This document shows, one piece after another, positions 1 through 9,629 of a stretch of DNA of 64,000 nucleotides. The translations under genes were made by a program, and so were the position numbers. Origin of the DNA: Actinomyces oris. Lineage in GTDB: Bacteria > Actinomycetota > Actinomycetes > Actinomycetales > Actinomycetaceae. Every line of letters starts with the position of its first letter. Within the stretch, counting starts at the first letter, position 1. The stretch covers positions 61,696-125,695 of the forward strand of contig NZ_MSKS01000016.1 of NCBI RefSeq assembly GCF_001937445.1, read 5' to 3'. The notes beneath the pieces were generated by a model. The model worked only from the letters and a program-made list of their open reading frames with translations. It searched no databases and had not been told where the DNA came from.

Positions 1-101
1 CGTGCTGCGTTGGTGGCCTCAGCCAGCCTCGGGGTGAGTCGGCGCATCCTGTCCCCCACTGGGAAGTAGGCACCGACGGTGATGGCGAGCGACTCAGTCA
101 C
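1..101 (-). CDS. Possible 5' part of an unidentified CDS running off the window
   Basis: Downstream of the beta-helix gene on the minus strand the same frame stays open from its stop codon to the window edge. A GTG at 101 could start a protein of which about 33 codons are visible, including the stretch AYFPVGDRMRRLTPRLAEA. No family is recognised and no convincing ribosome binding site is seen. It may be chance openness in GC-rich DNA. Confidence 0.2.
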   Translation of the reverse strand, partial: MTESLAITVGAYFPVGDRMRRLTPRLAEATNAA

Positions 102-176
102 GGTGTAATGATCCGGGTTGTCCGGGCTCGTCACAAGCTCGTCCTCGCTGCGCCTCCACCCCGAGGCCGGAACTGG

Positions 177-2597
177 TCAGTCGGCCATGCGACGGCGCAC
201 CAGGATGAAACCGCCGCCCAGGGCGATGGCGGCCACTGCCAGGACGATGCCGGTCATGCTGGCACCGGTGAGAGGAAGACGGCCATCGCCAGTAGCCGCA
301 GCAGCCGCAGCGGCCTGGCCCTGACCGCCCTGAGCGTTGCTGCCGCCGGGCTTGGCGATGCTGGAGTTCTTCTGGCCGGCCCCCGCCTTGGAGTCAGAGG
401 GACTGGCGCCCTGTGTGTTCTTGCCGCTGGCGTCAGAGGCCCCGTCGGCAACGGTGGAGCCGTTGTTGTCGGCCTTGCCGCCCTTGTTGGTGTTGCCGCC
501 CTTGCCGCCGTTGTTGGCGTTGCCACCGTTGTTGGCAGCCTTGTCGCCGTTGTTAGCGGCCTTACCGCCGTTGTTGGCGTTGTCAGCGGGGGCGTCCCCG
601 GCACCGGGGACGGCTCCGCCACCCCAGGCGACGTTGACGAGCGCACCGCGGTCCACGGCAACGTTGGCGTTGACGCCGAGGGTCTTGGCGATGTCCTCGG
701 GCAGGGCGTGGCCGTTACCGGAGGCGGGGCTTCCCTCCTTGAGGTGGAAGTCCGAGGTCTTGTCCATCGGGTTGGCCGACTCCTTGACGAAGAACGGGTT
801 GTTCTCCGGGGAGCCGTGCAGGTCCAGACCGTTGGACTCCTTACCCGCGGCCTTGACGCTCGAGCTGGCCGTGAAGTCGGCGAGCTTCTCGGCGTTGACC
901 GACTGGTTCATACGGTCGGCGCCCCAGTTCCACAGGACCGTGGTCGACAGGGTCTGGGGGTTCTCCTGGCGGTAGTAGACGTCGTAGTCGATGCTGGAGA
1001 CCATCTCATTGGCGTAGACCGCGCCGGAACCGTCCTGGTTGGCCCCACCCAGGACCTGGACCATGGCCGAGTAGCGCCACGGGTCCCCGGGCATGGGGGT
1101 GGTCTGCTCGGAGGAGAAGATGTTGTTCATCACCTGGGTGTTGGTGGTGTCCCAGCTCAGTCCGTGCTCGGCGCTCCACTTCTGCACCTGGGTGCACACG
1201 CCCTGGGCGTTACGGGCGTTGCAGCCGTCGGAACGGGTGTCCTCCTGGATCCACAGGCTGGTGAGCGCGTGGGAGACGGTGTTGTTCCACACGCGGGTGT
1301 CGTTGGACCCGGAGACGTGGATGCCGATACCGGCCCCGGCCACGATGTTGGAGGCGATGAGGTTGTTGGAGGAGACCTCGTTGAAGATCGCCACCGGGAC
1401 GTTGACGAAGTAGTTGCCGACGATCTCGGAGTCCATCACGCCCTCGTCGAACCAGACACCTGCGGCACGGTTCTGGTCATAGGCAGCGGGGTCGGAGATG
1501 TCCGTGCCGGTGGCCGAGTAGTCCACGGTGTTGTTGGCGAAGCGGATGTTCTTGGCGTGGGTGATCTTGGTGTCGGCCAGGGTGCAGTAGGCGCCGCAGT
1601 CCTTCGTGATGAAGCCGGAGGTGTTGTTGTTCCTCCACAGGTTGTTCTCCACCTTGGCTCCGCTGGAGTCATTGATGCCGAAGGCGTTGGAGCCGTTGTT
1701 CTCGAACAGGTTGTTCGACACGACCGCGTTGGTCGAGTCGATGACCTGCAGCGCACCGGCGGTCGAGGAGTAGCGGAAGGTGGAGTTCTCGATGCGAGGA
1801 GCGCCGTGAGCGACCACAACCGTTCCACCACCGGAGATGGTGCCGATCTCAGGGTCGTTGTAGTCCCAGCGCTGCACCGCGGAGTACTTCTCCACCGTCA
1901 GTCCCGACAGGGTGATGTTGTCGGTGTTGAAGGACAGGGCGCGGGAGTGCTGGACCACCTCGACCTGGTGCTGGTTGGGGTCGACGCCGATGACGTAGGA
2001 GGTGCCGCGGTGCGGCTTGACGTTGTAGCCGGCCTGGTTGTTGTTCGGGTTCTTCAGAGTGACCGGGTCGGGGTCATCGACGAAGAAGGTGGACTCGGTG
2101 ACCTCGGCGCGGCTGAGCACCTGGGTCAGGGGCTTGCCATCGACGAACACCTGCTCGGGGTGTGCGGCGATCCCCTCCTTGGCGGGGTCGGCGTTGATGG
2201 TGCAGACCGTGCAGAAGCGGACCATGTCCTTGCCCGTGGACCACTTCCCGTCGCCGCCGGCGTTCCAGCTCGTGGGGACCTCCGCACCGGTGAGGACCGG
2301 CTTGGCGCCCTCGGCCGCCTTGATGGTCACGCCCTTGTCGACAGCGAGCTCGCCCTCACGGTAGGTGCCGTTGGCCAGCTCGATGGTGTCTCCGTCGCCG
2401 GCCTTCTTCAGGGCGGTTCCAATGGTCTGAAGGGGCTTGGCAGCGGTTCCGTCTCCCGCGTCCGAGCCACCCTCGGCCGAGACATGAATGATGTTGCCGT
2501 CAGCGGCAGCGGCTTCTGGTGCATGAGTCACAGCCAGAACAGGCGCCGACAGCGATAGAGCGAGTATCGCCATCTGGGCGACGATTCGACGCTTCAT
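177..2597 (-). CDS. LPXTG cell-wall-anchored right-handed beta-helix protein
   Basis: An 806-residue secreted surface protein. A signal peptide (about residues 1-32, ending near AAAADG) is followed by a DUF1565-like start, DAGDGTAAKPLQTIGTAL, typical of parallel beta-helix proteins. Then come many Asn-rich coils (ENSTFRYSS, VSNNLFENN, IVGNYFVN, IASNIVAG) of the kind found in pectate-lyase-fold proteins. About residues 670-780 form a low-complexity spacer rich in NNGGKA-type units and then Ser/Ala/Gly/Gln. The C terminus is a sortase signal: LPLTG, a hydrophobic helix, then RRRMAD. Family knowledge suggests polysaccharide or glycan binding or lysis at the cell surface; the substrate cannot be read from sequence. 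Monocistronic, divergent from the S4 gene. Confidence 0.85.
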   Translation of the reverse strand: MKRRIVAQMAILALSLSAPVLAVTHAPEAAAADGNIIHVSAEGGSDAGDGTAAKPLQTIGTALKKAGDGDTIELANGTYREGELAVDKGVTIKAAEGAKPVLTGAEVPTSWNAGGDGKWSTGKDMVRFCTVCTINADPAKEGIAAHPEQVFVDGKPLTQVLSRAEVTESTFFVDDPDPVTLKNPNNNQAGYNVKPHRGTSYVIGVDPNQHQVEVVQHSRALSFNTDNITLSGLTVEKYSAVQRWDYNDPEIGTISGGGTVVVAHGAPRIENSTFRYSSTAGALQVIDSTNAVVSNNLFENNGSNAFGINDSSGAKVENNLWRNNNTSGFITKDCGAYCTLADTKITHAKNIRFANNTVDYSATGTDISDPAAYDQNRAAGVWFDEGVMDSEIVGNYFVNVPVAIFNEVSSNNLIASNIVAGAGIGIHVSGSNDTRVWNNTVSHALTSLWIQEDTRSDGCNARNAQGVCTQVQKWSAEHGLSWDTTNTQVMNNIFSSEQTTPMPGDPWRYSAMVQVLGGANQDGSGAVYANEMVSSIDYDVYYRQENPQTLSTTVLWNWGADRMNQSVNAEKLADFTASSSVKAAGKESNGLDLHGSPENNPFFVKESANPMDKTSDFHLKEGSPASGNGHALPEDIAKTLGVNANVAVDRGALVNVAWGGGAVPGAGDAPADNANNGGKAANNGDKAANNGGNANNGGKGGNTNKGGKADNNGSTVADGASDASGKNTQGASPSDSKAGAGQKNSSIAKPGGSNAQGGQGQAAAAAAATGDGRLPLTGASMTGIVLAVAAIALGGGFILVRRRMAD

Positions 2598-2783
2598 GGT
2601 GTCTCCGTCTCCGTAGTGTGATCAGAACGCCGTTACCCTACCGTGATAAATTTTGTTTGGCATCCGTTATATCCGCATACTTTTGAGAGACGCTTCTCTC
2701 ACTCACCTCGCTGCCGGCCGCTCTTGCGGGGTGCTACCTGCTCCGACGTGCACATCTCATGCCCCGTCTGCGAGGATCAACCT
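2598..2783. promoter_or_regulatory. Divergent intergenic region with a small palindrome
   Basis: The spacer between the surface-protein gene and the S4 gene is locally AT-rich (around 2641-2681) in an otherwise GC-rich sequence, as expected for promoters. A GAGAGA/TCTCTC inverted repeat with a CGCT loop sits at 2685-2700. No -10/-35 pair is assigned with confidence. Confidence 0.35.
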
Positions 2784-3050
2784 ATGACGCATGCAACACC
2801 TCAGCGGGCATCTCGGTACCCGCTCATCTCAGTGTCCGGAAGCATCAGGCTCGGCCAGTTCCTCAAGCTGGCGGGCCTGGTGGAGGACGGCGCACAGGCG
2901 CGCATCGCCATCCAGTCCGGAGACGTCACTGTCAACGGCGTCGTGGAGACGCGTCGCGGGCACCACCTAACCGACGGCGACGTCGTCGTCGTCGATCACC
3001 CCGCAGGCCAGGTGGGCGCCACCGTCGAGCAGCTGGGGACCGAGCAATGA
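2784..3050 (+). CDS. S4-domain RNA-binding protein (YbcJ-like)
   Basis: An 88-residue protein that is almost entirely one S4 domain: IRLGQFLKLAGLVEDGAQA, then the typical GDVTVNGVVETRRGHHL hairpin and DGDVVVV. S4 domains bind structured RNA; stand-alone members of this COG2501 type are thought to act on ribosomal or tRNA substrates, but the target is unknown. I chose ATG 2784 because GAGGATCAACCT lies just upstream and the domain begins soon after. The longer upstream reading frame lacks family similarity. Confidence 0.8.
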   Translation: MTHATPQRASRYPLISVSGSIRLGQFLKLAGLVEDGAQARIAIQSGDVTVNGVVETRRGHHLTDGDVVVVDHPAGQVGATVEQLGTEQ

Positions 3051-3078
3051 GCCCGCTCCCCAGCTCCAGGAGCAGTCC

Positions 3079-3825
3079 TCAGGCCTTGTCCCCCTGACTC
3101 CGGTCGGCTCCTGCCGACGCATCATCCGCACCGTCGACGGCGCGGCCATCGCCCCTCAGGTCCTTGGCGGTCTCGTCGGTACCGTCCTCGGCGCCCTCAT
3201 CATCTCCATCGTCGTTGCCGGCGGTCGACGACAGCCTGGTGTGCAGCTCGATGGTCTCGACCTCATGGGGCTCGTTGGCCGTCGTGACCGCGGTGGTGAC
3301 CGAGTCGATCAGGACCTGGTTGGCCAGCGAGTACCGCAGCAGCATGGCTGAGGCCACGCCACTGGTGGCCACGCCCCAGAAGACGACCGTGAAACGGCTC
3401 GGATCGGTCGTGCCGTTCTCCGAGAGCCCTCCCATGACGATGGAGGTCGAGTCGGCACCGGTGACGAACTGCCGGATGGTGCGGCCGCGCGAGATGCGGG
3501 CGATGAACATGCCTGCGAAGGGCGTCCAGGAGATCCGCCAGGCCCAGGGAGCAGGCCGATCCGACCAGGGCGTACATGGCCCACGGGTAGATGGTCCAGT
3601 GGAACATGGCCGTGCCCAGGGCGGTGCTGGCGGCCCTGGCCGTCTGAGGGTCGACGGTGTCCGGCGGGGACGACATGTAGAAGTAGAGCGGTTCACCGAC
3701 TCCGTAAAAAATCAGTCCAATGCCCATTCCCGTGGCGAGCATCGTGGAGACCCAGGATCCGGTGGAGTACTCGGGCTCCTCGGCGTCCCCGCCCAAGGGG
3801 GTCGTGCCGAACCGGGAGGCTTCCA
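3079..3825 (-). pseudogene. BCCT-family (choline/betaine/carnitine) transporter remnant
   Basis: Two minus-strand frames together give pieces of a betaine/choline/carnitine transporter. About 3550-3825 encodes [31 protein letters not shown] and [16 protein letters not shown] shifted frame at 3079-3546 encodes [19 protein letters not shown] followed directly by [18 protein letters not shown] and an acidic C-terminal tail. The first transmembrane helices are absent. Sequence is also missing between YALVG and WISWTP (near 3546, with a frame change) and between RTIRQF and VTGADS (near 3465). Family members are about 500-650 residues, so under half remains. It cannot give a working transporter. 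The upstream end abuts dnaE. Confidence 0.8.
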
Positions 3826-3891
3826 CGACAGCACCAGCACTGTTCGACCGGCTCGTCAGGGCGGGTGACCCGCTCCCCCGGAAACGGCCTG

Positions 3892-6800
3892 CTAGTGGCG
3901 CAGGCACCCCGGCCCGAGGAGGGCCTTGATGTCGGAGTAGAAGGCGGGCGAGGCCTCCACCCGCAGCGAGGCGTCCAGCTGGGTACGTACCTCGCGCCCC
4001 GGGCTGGTCAGTGTCAGACGGACCGTGGATCCACCCGGGTGCTTGGTGAGCACGTCCTTGAACTGCTCCACCAGCGGAGCGGTGCACCGGTTGGTGGGCA
4101 GAGTGATGAGGACCGCCTCATGGGTGGCGCTGGAGATGTCCGGGATCGTCATCTCCTGGGCGTACAGGGCGACCTGCCCGTCACGCCGGTTGAGACGTCC
4201 GCGCACCGTGACCACCGTGTCGGGGGCCAGCATGGTGGAGACGGTCTGATAGGTCTGGGGGAAGAAGAGCACCTCGATGCTTCCGGCCAGGTCCTCCACC
4301 TGGGCGATGGCCCACAGGTTGCCCTGCTTGGTGGTCTTGCGGGTCAGCGAGGTGATGAGCCCGGCGATGGTGACCATGGCGCCGTCGGGCAGCTCATCGT
4401 TCTCGTGGAGCTCGGAGATCTCCTTGTCCGCGAGCTTGCCCAGCAGCCCCTCCAGTCCCATGAGGGGGTGGTCGGAGACGTAGAGCCCCAGCATGTCGCG
4501 CTCGTAGGCGAGCTTGTCCTTCTTGTCCCACTCCGGCAGGTTGGGGACGTCGGAGGAGAAGACCGGGCCGTTACCGAAGGGCGAGTCGTCGGCGTCGTCG
4601 GGGCCGCCCATGAGGGAGGCGAACAGGTCGAACTGGCCGGCGGCCTCGTTGCGCTTGACGCCGATGACCTCGTCGACGAAGTCCTCGTGGCAGGCCTGCA
4701 GGGAGCGCCGGGTGTGTCCCAGGGAGTCGAAGGCTCCGGCCTTGATGAGCGAGTCGATGGTGCGCTTGTTGCACACGACCGCGGGAACCTTGTCGAGGAA
4801 GTCCTCGAAGGAGGTGAACTCGCCCTTGTCCTCCCTGGCGGCCACGATCGCGTCGACGACGTTGATGCCGACGTTGCGCACCGCGGACAGCCCGAAGCGC
4901 ACGTCCTCACCGACCGCGGAGAACTGGGCCCGCGAGGCGTTGACGTCCGGGGGCAGGACGGTGATGCCCATGTGGCGGCACTCCCCCAGGTAGACGGCCA
5001 GCTTGTCCTTGTTGTCCTTCTGGCTGGTGAGCAGGGCGGCCATGTACTCGGTGGGGTAGTGCGCCTTGAGGTAGGCCGTCCAGTAGGACACGACGCCGTA
5101 GGCGGCCGAGTGGGCCTTGTTGAAGGCGTACTTGGCGAAGGGGACGACGACGTCCCACAGGGTCTTGACGCTCTCCTTGGAGAAGCCGGCCTGGACCATT
5201 CCGGCCTCGAACTCGACGAACATCTTGGCCAGGATGTCCATCTTCTTCTTACCCATGGCCTTGCGCAGCGCGTCGGCCTTGCCCATGGAGAATCCCGCCA
5301 GGTCGGTGGCGATCTTCATGACCTGCTCCTGGTACACGATGAGACCGTGCGTGGTCCCCAGGATCGGGTCGAGGGCCTCCTTGAGCTCGGGGTGGATCGG
5401 GATGACCTCCTGCAGGCCGTTCTTGCGCAGCGCGTAGTTGGTGTGGGACTCCGCCCCCATGGGGCCGGGCCGGTAGAGGGCGCCGACGGCGGAGATGTCC
5501 TCGAAGTTGTCCGGCTTCATCAGGCGCAGCAGCGTGCGCATCCCCCCGCCGTCGAGCTGGAAGACGCCCAGGGTCTCACCGCGTGAGAGCAGCTCGTAGG
5601 TGGCCCGGTCGTCGAGCTCGACGTGGTCGATGTCCAGGGCCGGCTTGCCGTTGGCGACAATGTTCTCCAGGGCGTCGGAGATGACCGTGAGGTTGCGCAG
5701 TCCCAGGAAGTCCATCTTGAGCAGGCCCAGGTGCTCGCAGGTGGGGTAGTCGAACTGGGTGATGACGGCGCCGTCCTGGAGGCGCTGCATCATGGGGATG
5801 ATGTCGGTCAGGGTGGCCGAGGACATGATGACGGCGCAGGCGTGGACGCCCCACTGCCGGGTCATGCCCTCCAGCCCCTTGGCCAGCTCGACGATCTTCT
5901 GGGCGTCGGGGTCCTCGGCGTGCAGTCTGCGGAACTCCTCGGCCTCCCCGTAGCGCTCGTCGGCGGGGTTGAAGATGCCCTTGATGGAGATGTCCTTGCC
6001 CTGGACGGACGGGGGCATGGCCTTGGTGAGCCGGTCACCGACGGCGTAGGGGTAGCCCATGACGCGGCTGGAGTCCTTCAGGGACTGCTTGGCCTTGATG
6101 ACGCCGTAGGTGACCACCTGGCTGATGCGGTCGGCGCCGTACTTCTCGCGCACGTACTCGATGACCTCGTCGCGCCGGCGCTCGTCGAAGTCGACGTCGA
6201 TATCGGGCATGGAGATGCGCTCGGGGTTGAGGAAGCGCTCGAAGATGAGTCCGTGGCGCAGCGGGTTGAGCTCGGTGATGCCCATGGCGTAGGCGACCAT
6301 GGAGCCGGCTCCTGATCCACGCCCCGGACCGACCCGGATGCCGTGGGCCTTGGCCCAGTTGATGTAGTCGGCCACGACGAGGAAGTAGCCGGGGAATCCC
6401 ATCTGGGTGATGACGCTGATCTCGTACTCGGCCTGCTTGCGGCAGTCCTCGGGGATGTCGCCGTTGAACCGGCGATCCATGCCGCGCCAGCACTCCTTGA
6501 TGAACCAGGACTCGTCGGTCTCCCCCTCGGGGACGGGGAAGGCCGGCATGTAGGAGGCGCCTTCATCCACGGTGCGGAAGTGCACGTCGCACTGCTCGGC
6601 CACGAGCAGGGTGTTGTCGCAGGCCTGGGGCATCTCGGAGAAGAGGCGGCGCATCTCGGCGCCGGGGCGCAGGTAGTAGGTGTCGCCATCGAACTTGAAG
6701 CGGTCCGGATCGGAGAGCACGGAGCCGGAGTTGATGCACAGCATCGCGTCCTGGATGGTGCGGTCCTCGGGGCGCACGTAGTGGGAGTCGTTGGTGGCCA

Positions 6801-7485
6801 GCAGTGGGGCCCCGATCTCCTGGGCGATGCGCAGCAGGTCCTTGGTGACGCGCTGCTCGATCTCCAGGCCGTGGTCCATGAGCTCGACGTAGAAGAACTC
6901 CTTGCCGAAGATGTCCTGCAGCTCCCCGGCGGCGCGCAGGGCCTCGTCCCACTGGCCCAGGCGCAGGCGGGTCTGGACCTCCGAGGAGGGGCAGCCGGTG
7001 GAGCCGATGAGGCCGCCCGAGTAGCGCGAGAGCAGCTCGCGGTCGATGCGCGGCGCCTTGCCCCACTGGCCCTCCAGGGAGGCGAAGGAGTCCATGCGCA
7101 TGAGGTTGTGCAGGCCCTCGTTGTTGCGTGAGAGCAGCGTCATGTGCGTGTAGGAGCCGCGGGCGGAGACGTCGTCGCTCCTCTGGGACTCATCGCCCCA
7201 GAACACACGGGTCTTGTCGAAGCGGGAGGTGCCCGGCGTCATGTACGCCTCGACCCCGATGATCGGCTTGATGCCCGCGGCCGTGGCGGCCGCGTAGAAC
7301 TCATAGGCTCCGAACATGTAGCCGTGGTCGGTGATCGCCAGGGCGGGCTGGCCCAGCCGCTTGGCCTCGGCCACGTAGTCCTTGATCTTCCCGGCGCCGT
7401 CCAGCATGGAGTAGTCGGTGTGGACGTGGAGGTGGACGAAGTCGTCCGTGGGGGCTGCATCTTCCTGACTGCTCATCTCCGCCAT
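3892..7485 (-). CDS. dnaE: DNA polymerase III alpha subunit
   Basis: Replicative polymerase catalytic subunit, 1197 residues from the chosen start, usual for actinobacterial DnaE1. An N-terminal PHP domain begins with FVHLHVHTDYSMLDG. The palm carries GRGSGAGSMVAYAMGI and the catalytic aspartates in PDIDVDFDERRRDEV. The tail contains a helix-hairpin-helix region and an OB fold (MVTIAGLITSLTRK). ATG 7485 is preferred: AGGATGAG lies about 8 bases upstream; ATG 7476 is the alternative. It is downstream of the PanE-like gene with a 178-base gap. It likely acts with the beta clamp and the rest of the holoenzyme, encoded elsewhere. Confidence 0.95.
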   Translation of the reverse strand: MAEMSSQEDAAPTDDFVHLHVHTDYSMLDGAGKIKDYVAEAKRLGQPALAITDHGYMFGAYEFYAAATAAGIKPIIGVEAYMTPGTSRFDKTRVFWGDESQRSDDVSARGSYTHMTLLSRNNEGLHNLMRMDSFASLEGQWGKAPRIDRELLSRYSGGLIGSTGCPSSEVQTRLRLGQWDEALRAAGELQDIFGKEFFYVELMDHGLEIEQRVTKDLLRIAQEIGAPLLATNDSHYVRPEDRTIQDAMLCINSGSVLSDPDRFKFDGDTYYLRPGAEMRRLFSEMPQACDNTLLVAEQCDVHFRTVDEGASYMPAFPVPEGETDESWFIKECWRGMDRRFNGDIPEDCRKQAEYEISVITQMGFPGYFLVVADYINWAKAHGIRVGPGRGSGAGSMVAYAMGITELNPLRHGLIFERFLNPERISMPDIDVDFDERRRDEVIEYVREKYGADRISQVVTYGVIKAKQSLKDSSRVMGYPYAVGDRLTKAMPPSVQGKDISIKGIFNPADERYGEAEEFRRLHAEDPDAQKIVELAKGLEGMTRQWGVHACAVIMSSATLTDIIPMMQRLQDGAVITQFDYPTCEHLGLLKMDFLGLRNLTVISDALENIVANGKPALDIDHVELDDRATYELLSRGETLGVFQLDGGGMRTLLRLMKPDNFEDISAVGALYRPGPMGAESHTNYALRKNGLQEVIPIHPELKEALDPILGTTHGLIVYQEQVMKIATDLAGFSMGKADALRKAMGKKKMDILAKMFVEFEAGMVQAGFSKESVKTLWDVVVPFAKYAFNKAHSAAYGVVSYWTAYLKAHYPTEYMAALLTSQKDNKDKLAVYLGECRHMGITVLPPDVNASRAQFSAVGEDVRFGLSAVRNVGINVVDAIVAAREDKGEFTSFEDFLDKVPAVVCNKRTIDSLIKAGAFDSLGHTRRSLQACHEDFVDEVIGVKRNEAAGQFDLFASLMGGPDDADDSPFGNGPVFSSDVPNLPEWDKKDKLAYERDMLGLYVSDHPLMGLEGLLGKLADKEISELHENDELPDGAMVTIAGLITSLTRKTTKQGNLWAIAQVEDLAGSIEVLFFPQTYQTVSTMLAPDTVVTVRGRLNRRDGQVALYAQEMTIPDISSATHEAVLITLPTNRCTAPLVEQFKDVLTKHPGGSTVRLTLTSPGREVRTQLDASLRVEASPAFYSDIKALLGPGCLRH

Positions 7486-7663
7486 GGGTCTCATCCTAGG
7501 CCCGCCCGGCTCCCTGTCTCCTGGAGGGCCGAGCCCGCCGTCCGCTGAAAGGGCAAGGTTTCCCGGCAATGACGGGACGCTGCCGAGGTGGCGGGTAAGC
7601 CGGGTGAGAAATCCACCGTCGGCGGGTGGCCCGCTTCGCGCCGTGTCCGAGAGACGCTACGGG

Positions 7664-8632
7664 TCAGCCGCGCGCCCGGGCGGCGGCCTCTCGCGGAGCC
7701 AGGACGCTGTGCGCGAGGTCGAGCACGGGGGTGGGCACGCCCGTCTCGTCGCCGGCGCGGCACAGCGCACCGAGCTGGGCGTCGAGCTCGCTGGGCAGGC
7801 CTGAGGCGATGTCCCGCTGCATCGATGTGGTGGCGCCGGCCGGCTGGGCGTCGGCCATGCGCAGGGCCGCGGCGACCGGGTCGGGGGCGTCGTCGGTGGC
7901 CAGGTCGTGCCCCAGTGCCGTGGCGACGGCGACGACCTCGTGCACGGCCTGGGTGAAGGCGTCCCGCAGGTCCGTGCGCAGCACGCCGATGGGCGCGTTC
8001 GTGGCGGCGCCGAGGGAACCTTGGACGACGACGAAGGAGGCCTTGCGCCACAGCTCGGCCCAGATGGAGCCTGGGACCCAGGCTCGGATTCCGGCCGCTT
8101 CGAGGGCCTGGACGGCGGCGCGGCTGCGGGCGGTGGCGCAGCCGTCCCACTCCCCCAGGGCCAGGGAGCCGGCACTGCCGATGATGCGGACATCTCCCGG
8201 CGAGACGATGGCGGAGTAGACGCGTGCGACCCCAGGCAGGACGTGCTTCTTGCCGACGGCGTCGGCGAGCAGTCCGGGCGCACTGATCCCGTTCTGGGTG
8301 GAGACGACACCGGTGGCGGGGCCGGTCAGGCGCCTGAGCGCAGGGGCCAGCTGGGGCAGTGCACCGACCTTCGTGGTCACCAGGACCAGGTCAGGCTCAC
8401 CTCCCAGGGTCTCGGTGAGAGCCTGCGGGTCTTCACTGGCCAGTGGTGCCTCGATGCGGGCGGTCACGGTACCGGGCTCGCCACCGGAGCAGTCGCGCAG
8501 CGTCAGACCGCCCGAGCGCAGGGCCGCCAGGGTGCGGCCGTGAACGAGGAAGCCGACCTGCTGGCCGCTCGCGGCCAGACGGGCGCCGAGCCATCCTCCG
8601 ATTCCCCCGGCGCCGATGACGACGATCCGCAT
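7664..8632 (-). CDS. Ketopantoate reductase-like NAD(P)-dependent oxidoreductase
   Basis: A 322-residue PanE/ApbA-family protein. The Rossmann motif GAGGIGGWLGARLA follows the start, then VLVTTKVGALPQLAPAL and the inter-domain helix with LWRKASFVVVQGSLGA. PanE reduces 2-dehydropantoate to pantoate for CoA synthesis. In true PanE the catalytic Lys is followed by an Asn a few residues later; here that helix reads KASFVVVQG, so a different 2-oxoacid substrate is possible. Start ATG 8632 follows GAGAGGAGACACTC, a strong ribosome binding site. It sits between rluD and dnaE on the same strand. Confidence 0.75.
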   Translation of the reverse strand: MRIVVIGAGGIGGWLGARLAASGQQVGFLVHGRTLAALRSGGLTLRDCSGGEPGTVTARIEAPLASEDPQALTETLGGEPDLVLVTTKVGALPQLAPALRRLTGPATGVVSTQNGISAPGLLADAVGKKHVLPGVARVYSAIVSPGDVRIIGSAGSLALGEWDGCATARSRAAVQALEAAGIRAWVPGSIWAELWRKASFVVVQGSLGAATNAPIGVLRTDLRDAFTQAVHEVVAVATALGHDLATDDAPDPVAAALRMADAQPAGATTSMQRDIASGLPSELDAQLGALCRAGDETGVPTPVLDLAHSVLAPREAAARARG

Positions 8633-8708
8633 GAGTGTCTCCTCTCGGTCCTGCTGTTGTCCCCGCGAGCTCCCACGCCCGGGTGTCAGTGGCCGGCGAT
8701 CATCAGGC

Positions 8709-9629
8709 TCAGGGCAGGCGCAGGACATCGAGGGCGTGAACGAGGTCGTCGGGGTAGTCGGAGGTGAAGACCATGTGCTCACCGGTGATGGGGTGGACGA
8801 TGCCGAGCTCGCGAGCGTGGAGCCACTGGCGGATCAGACCGGTGCGCGCGCTCATGGCCGGATCGGCGCCGTAGGTGGCGTCTCCGACGCAGGGGTGGCC
8901 GACGGCGGCCATGTGGACGCGGATCTGGTGGGTGCGTCCGGTCTCGAGGTGGATCTCGGCCAGGCAGGCCCCGGGCATCGCCTCGATGACGTCGTAGTGG
9001 GTGATGGACTCGCGCCCGCCCTCGATGATGGCCATCTTCCACTCCCGGCTGGGGTGGCGGCCGATGGGGGCGTCGATGGTGCCGCTGGAGGGATCGAGGT
9101 GGCCCTGCACCAGGGCGTGGTAGACCTTGTCCACCGTGTGCTCCCGGAAGGCGCGTTTGAGCACCGAGTAGGCCCGCTCCCCCTTGGCCACGATCATGAC
9201 GCCCGAGGTGCCCACGTCCAGGCGCGAGACGATGCCCTGGCGCTCGGCGGCGCCGGAGGTGGCCACTCGCACGTGCATGGCTTTCAGGGCGCCGAGGACG
9301 TCAGGGCCGTCCCAGCCCATGGAGGGGTGTGCGGCCACACCTGCGGGCTTGTCGACGACGACGATGTCCTCGTCCTCGTAGAGCAGCTCCATGCCCTCCA
9401 CAGCAGTGGCGACCGGTTCGGCGGGACGCGGGTCGGGCAGGTCGACTTCGAGGAGCTCGCCCGCGCGCAGACGAGCGGACTTGGCCAGCGCCTCGCCGCT
9501 GCGACGCACGCCTCCGGCCTCGCACAGGTCCCCGACCCGGCTGCGGGACAGGCCTGTCATCCGGGCGAGCGCGGCATCGACGCGTTCGCCGTCGAAGCCG
9601 TCGGGCACGGGCAGCAGGCGCACGCTCAT
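8709..9629 (-). CDS. rluD: RluA/RluD-family 23S rRNA pseudouridine synthase
   Basis: A 306-residue enzyme that isomerises uridine in large-subunit rRNA. An N-terminal S4 domain ([20 protein letters not shown]) precedes the catalytic domain with [20 protein letters not shown] and the motif [15 protein letters not shown], whose Asp is the nucleophile in this family. [11 protein letters not shown] is the other RluA signature. It overlaps lspA by four bases (ATGA), so the two are probably translated together, an lspA-rluD pairing common in bacteria. Confidence 0.9.
   Translation of the reverse strand: MSVRLLPVPDGFDGERVDAALARMTGLSRSRVGDLCEAGGVRRSGEALAKSARLRAGELLEVDLPDPRPAEPVATAVEGMELLYEDEDIVVVDKPAGVAAHPSMGWDGPDVLGALKAMHVRVATSGAAERQGIVSRLDVGTSGVMIVAKGERAYSVLKRAFREHTVDKVYHALVQGHLDPSSGTIDAPIGRHPSREWKMAIIEGGRESITHYDVIEAMPGACLAEIHLETGRTHQIRVHMAAVGHPCVGDATYGADPAMSARTGLIRQWLHARELGIVHPITGEHMVFTSDYPDDLVHALDVLRLP

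Noticed and set aside
108..2558. 816-codon open frame on the plus strand opposite the beta-helix gene
   Set aside because: Composition is Val/Gly/Arg-rich without domains, as expected for the complement of a GC-rich gene; the minus-strand gene has a signal peptide, beta-helix and LPXTG signal.
3865..5586. 573-codon plus-strand open frame
   Set aside because: Antisense shadow of dnaE; no motif or ribosome site.
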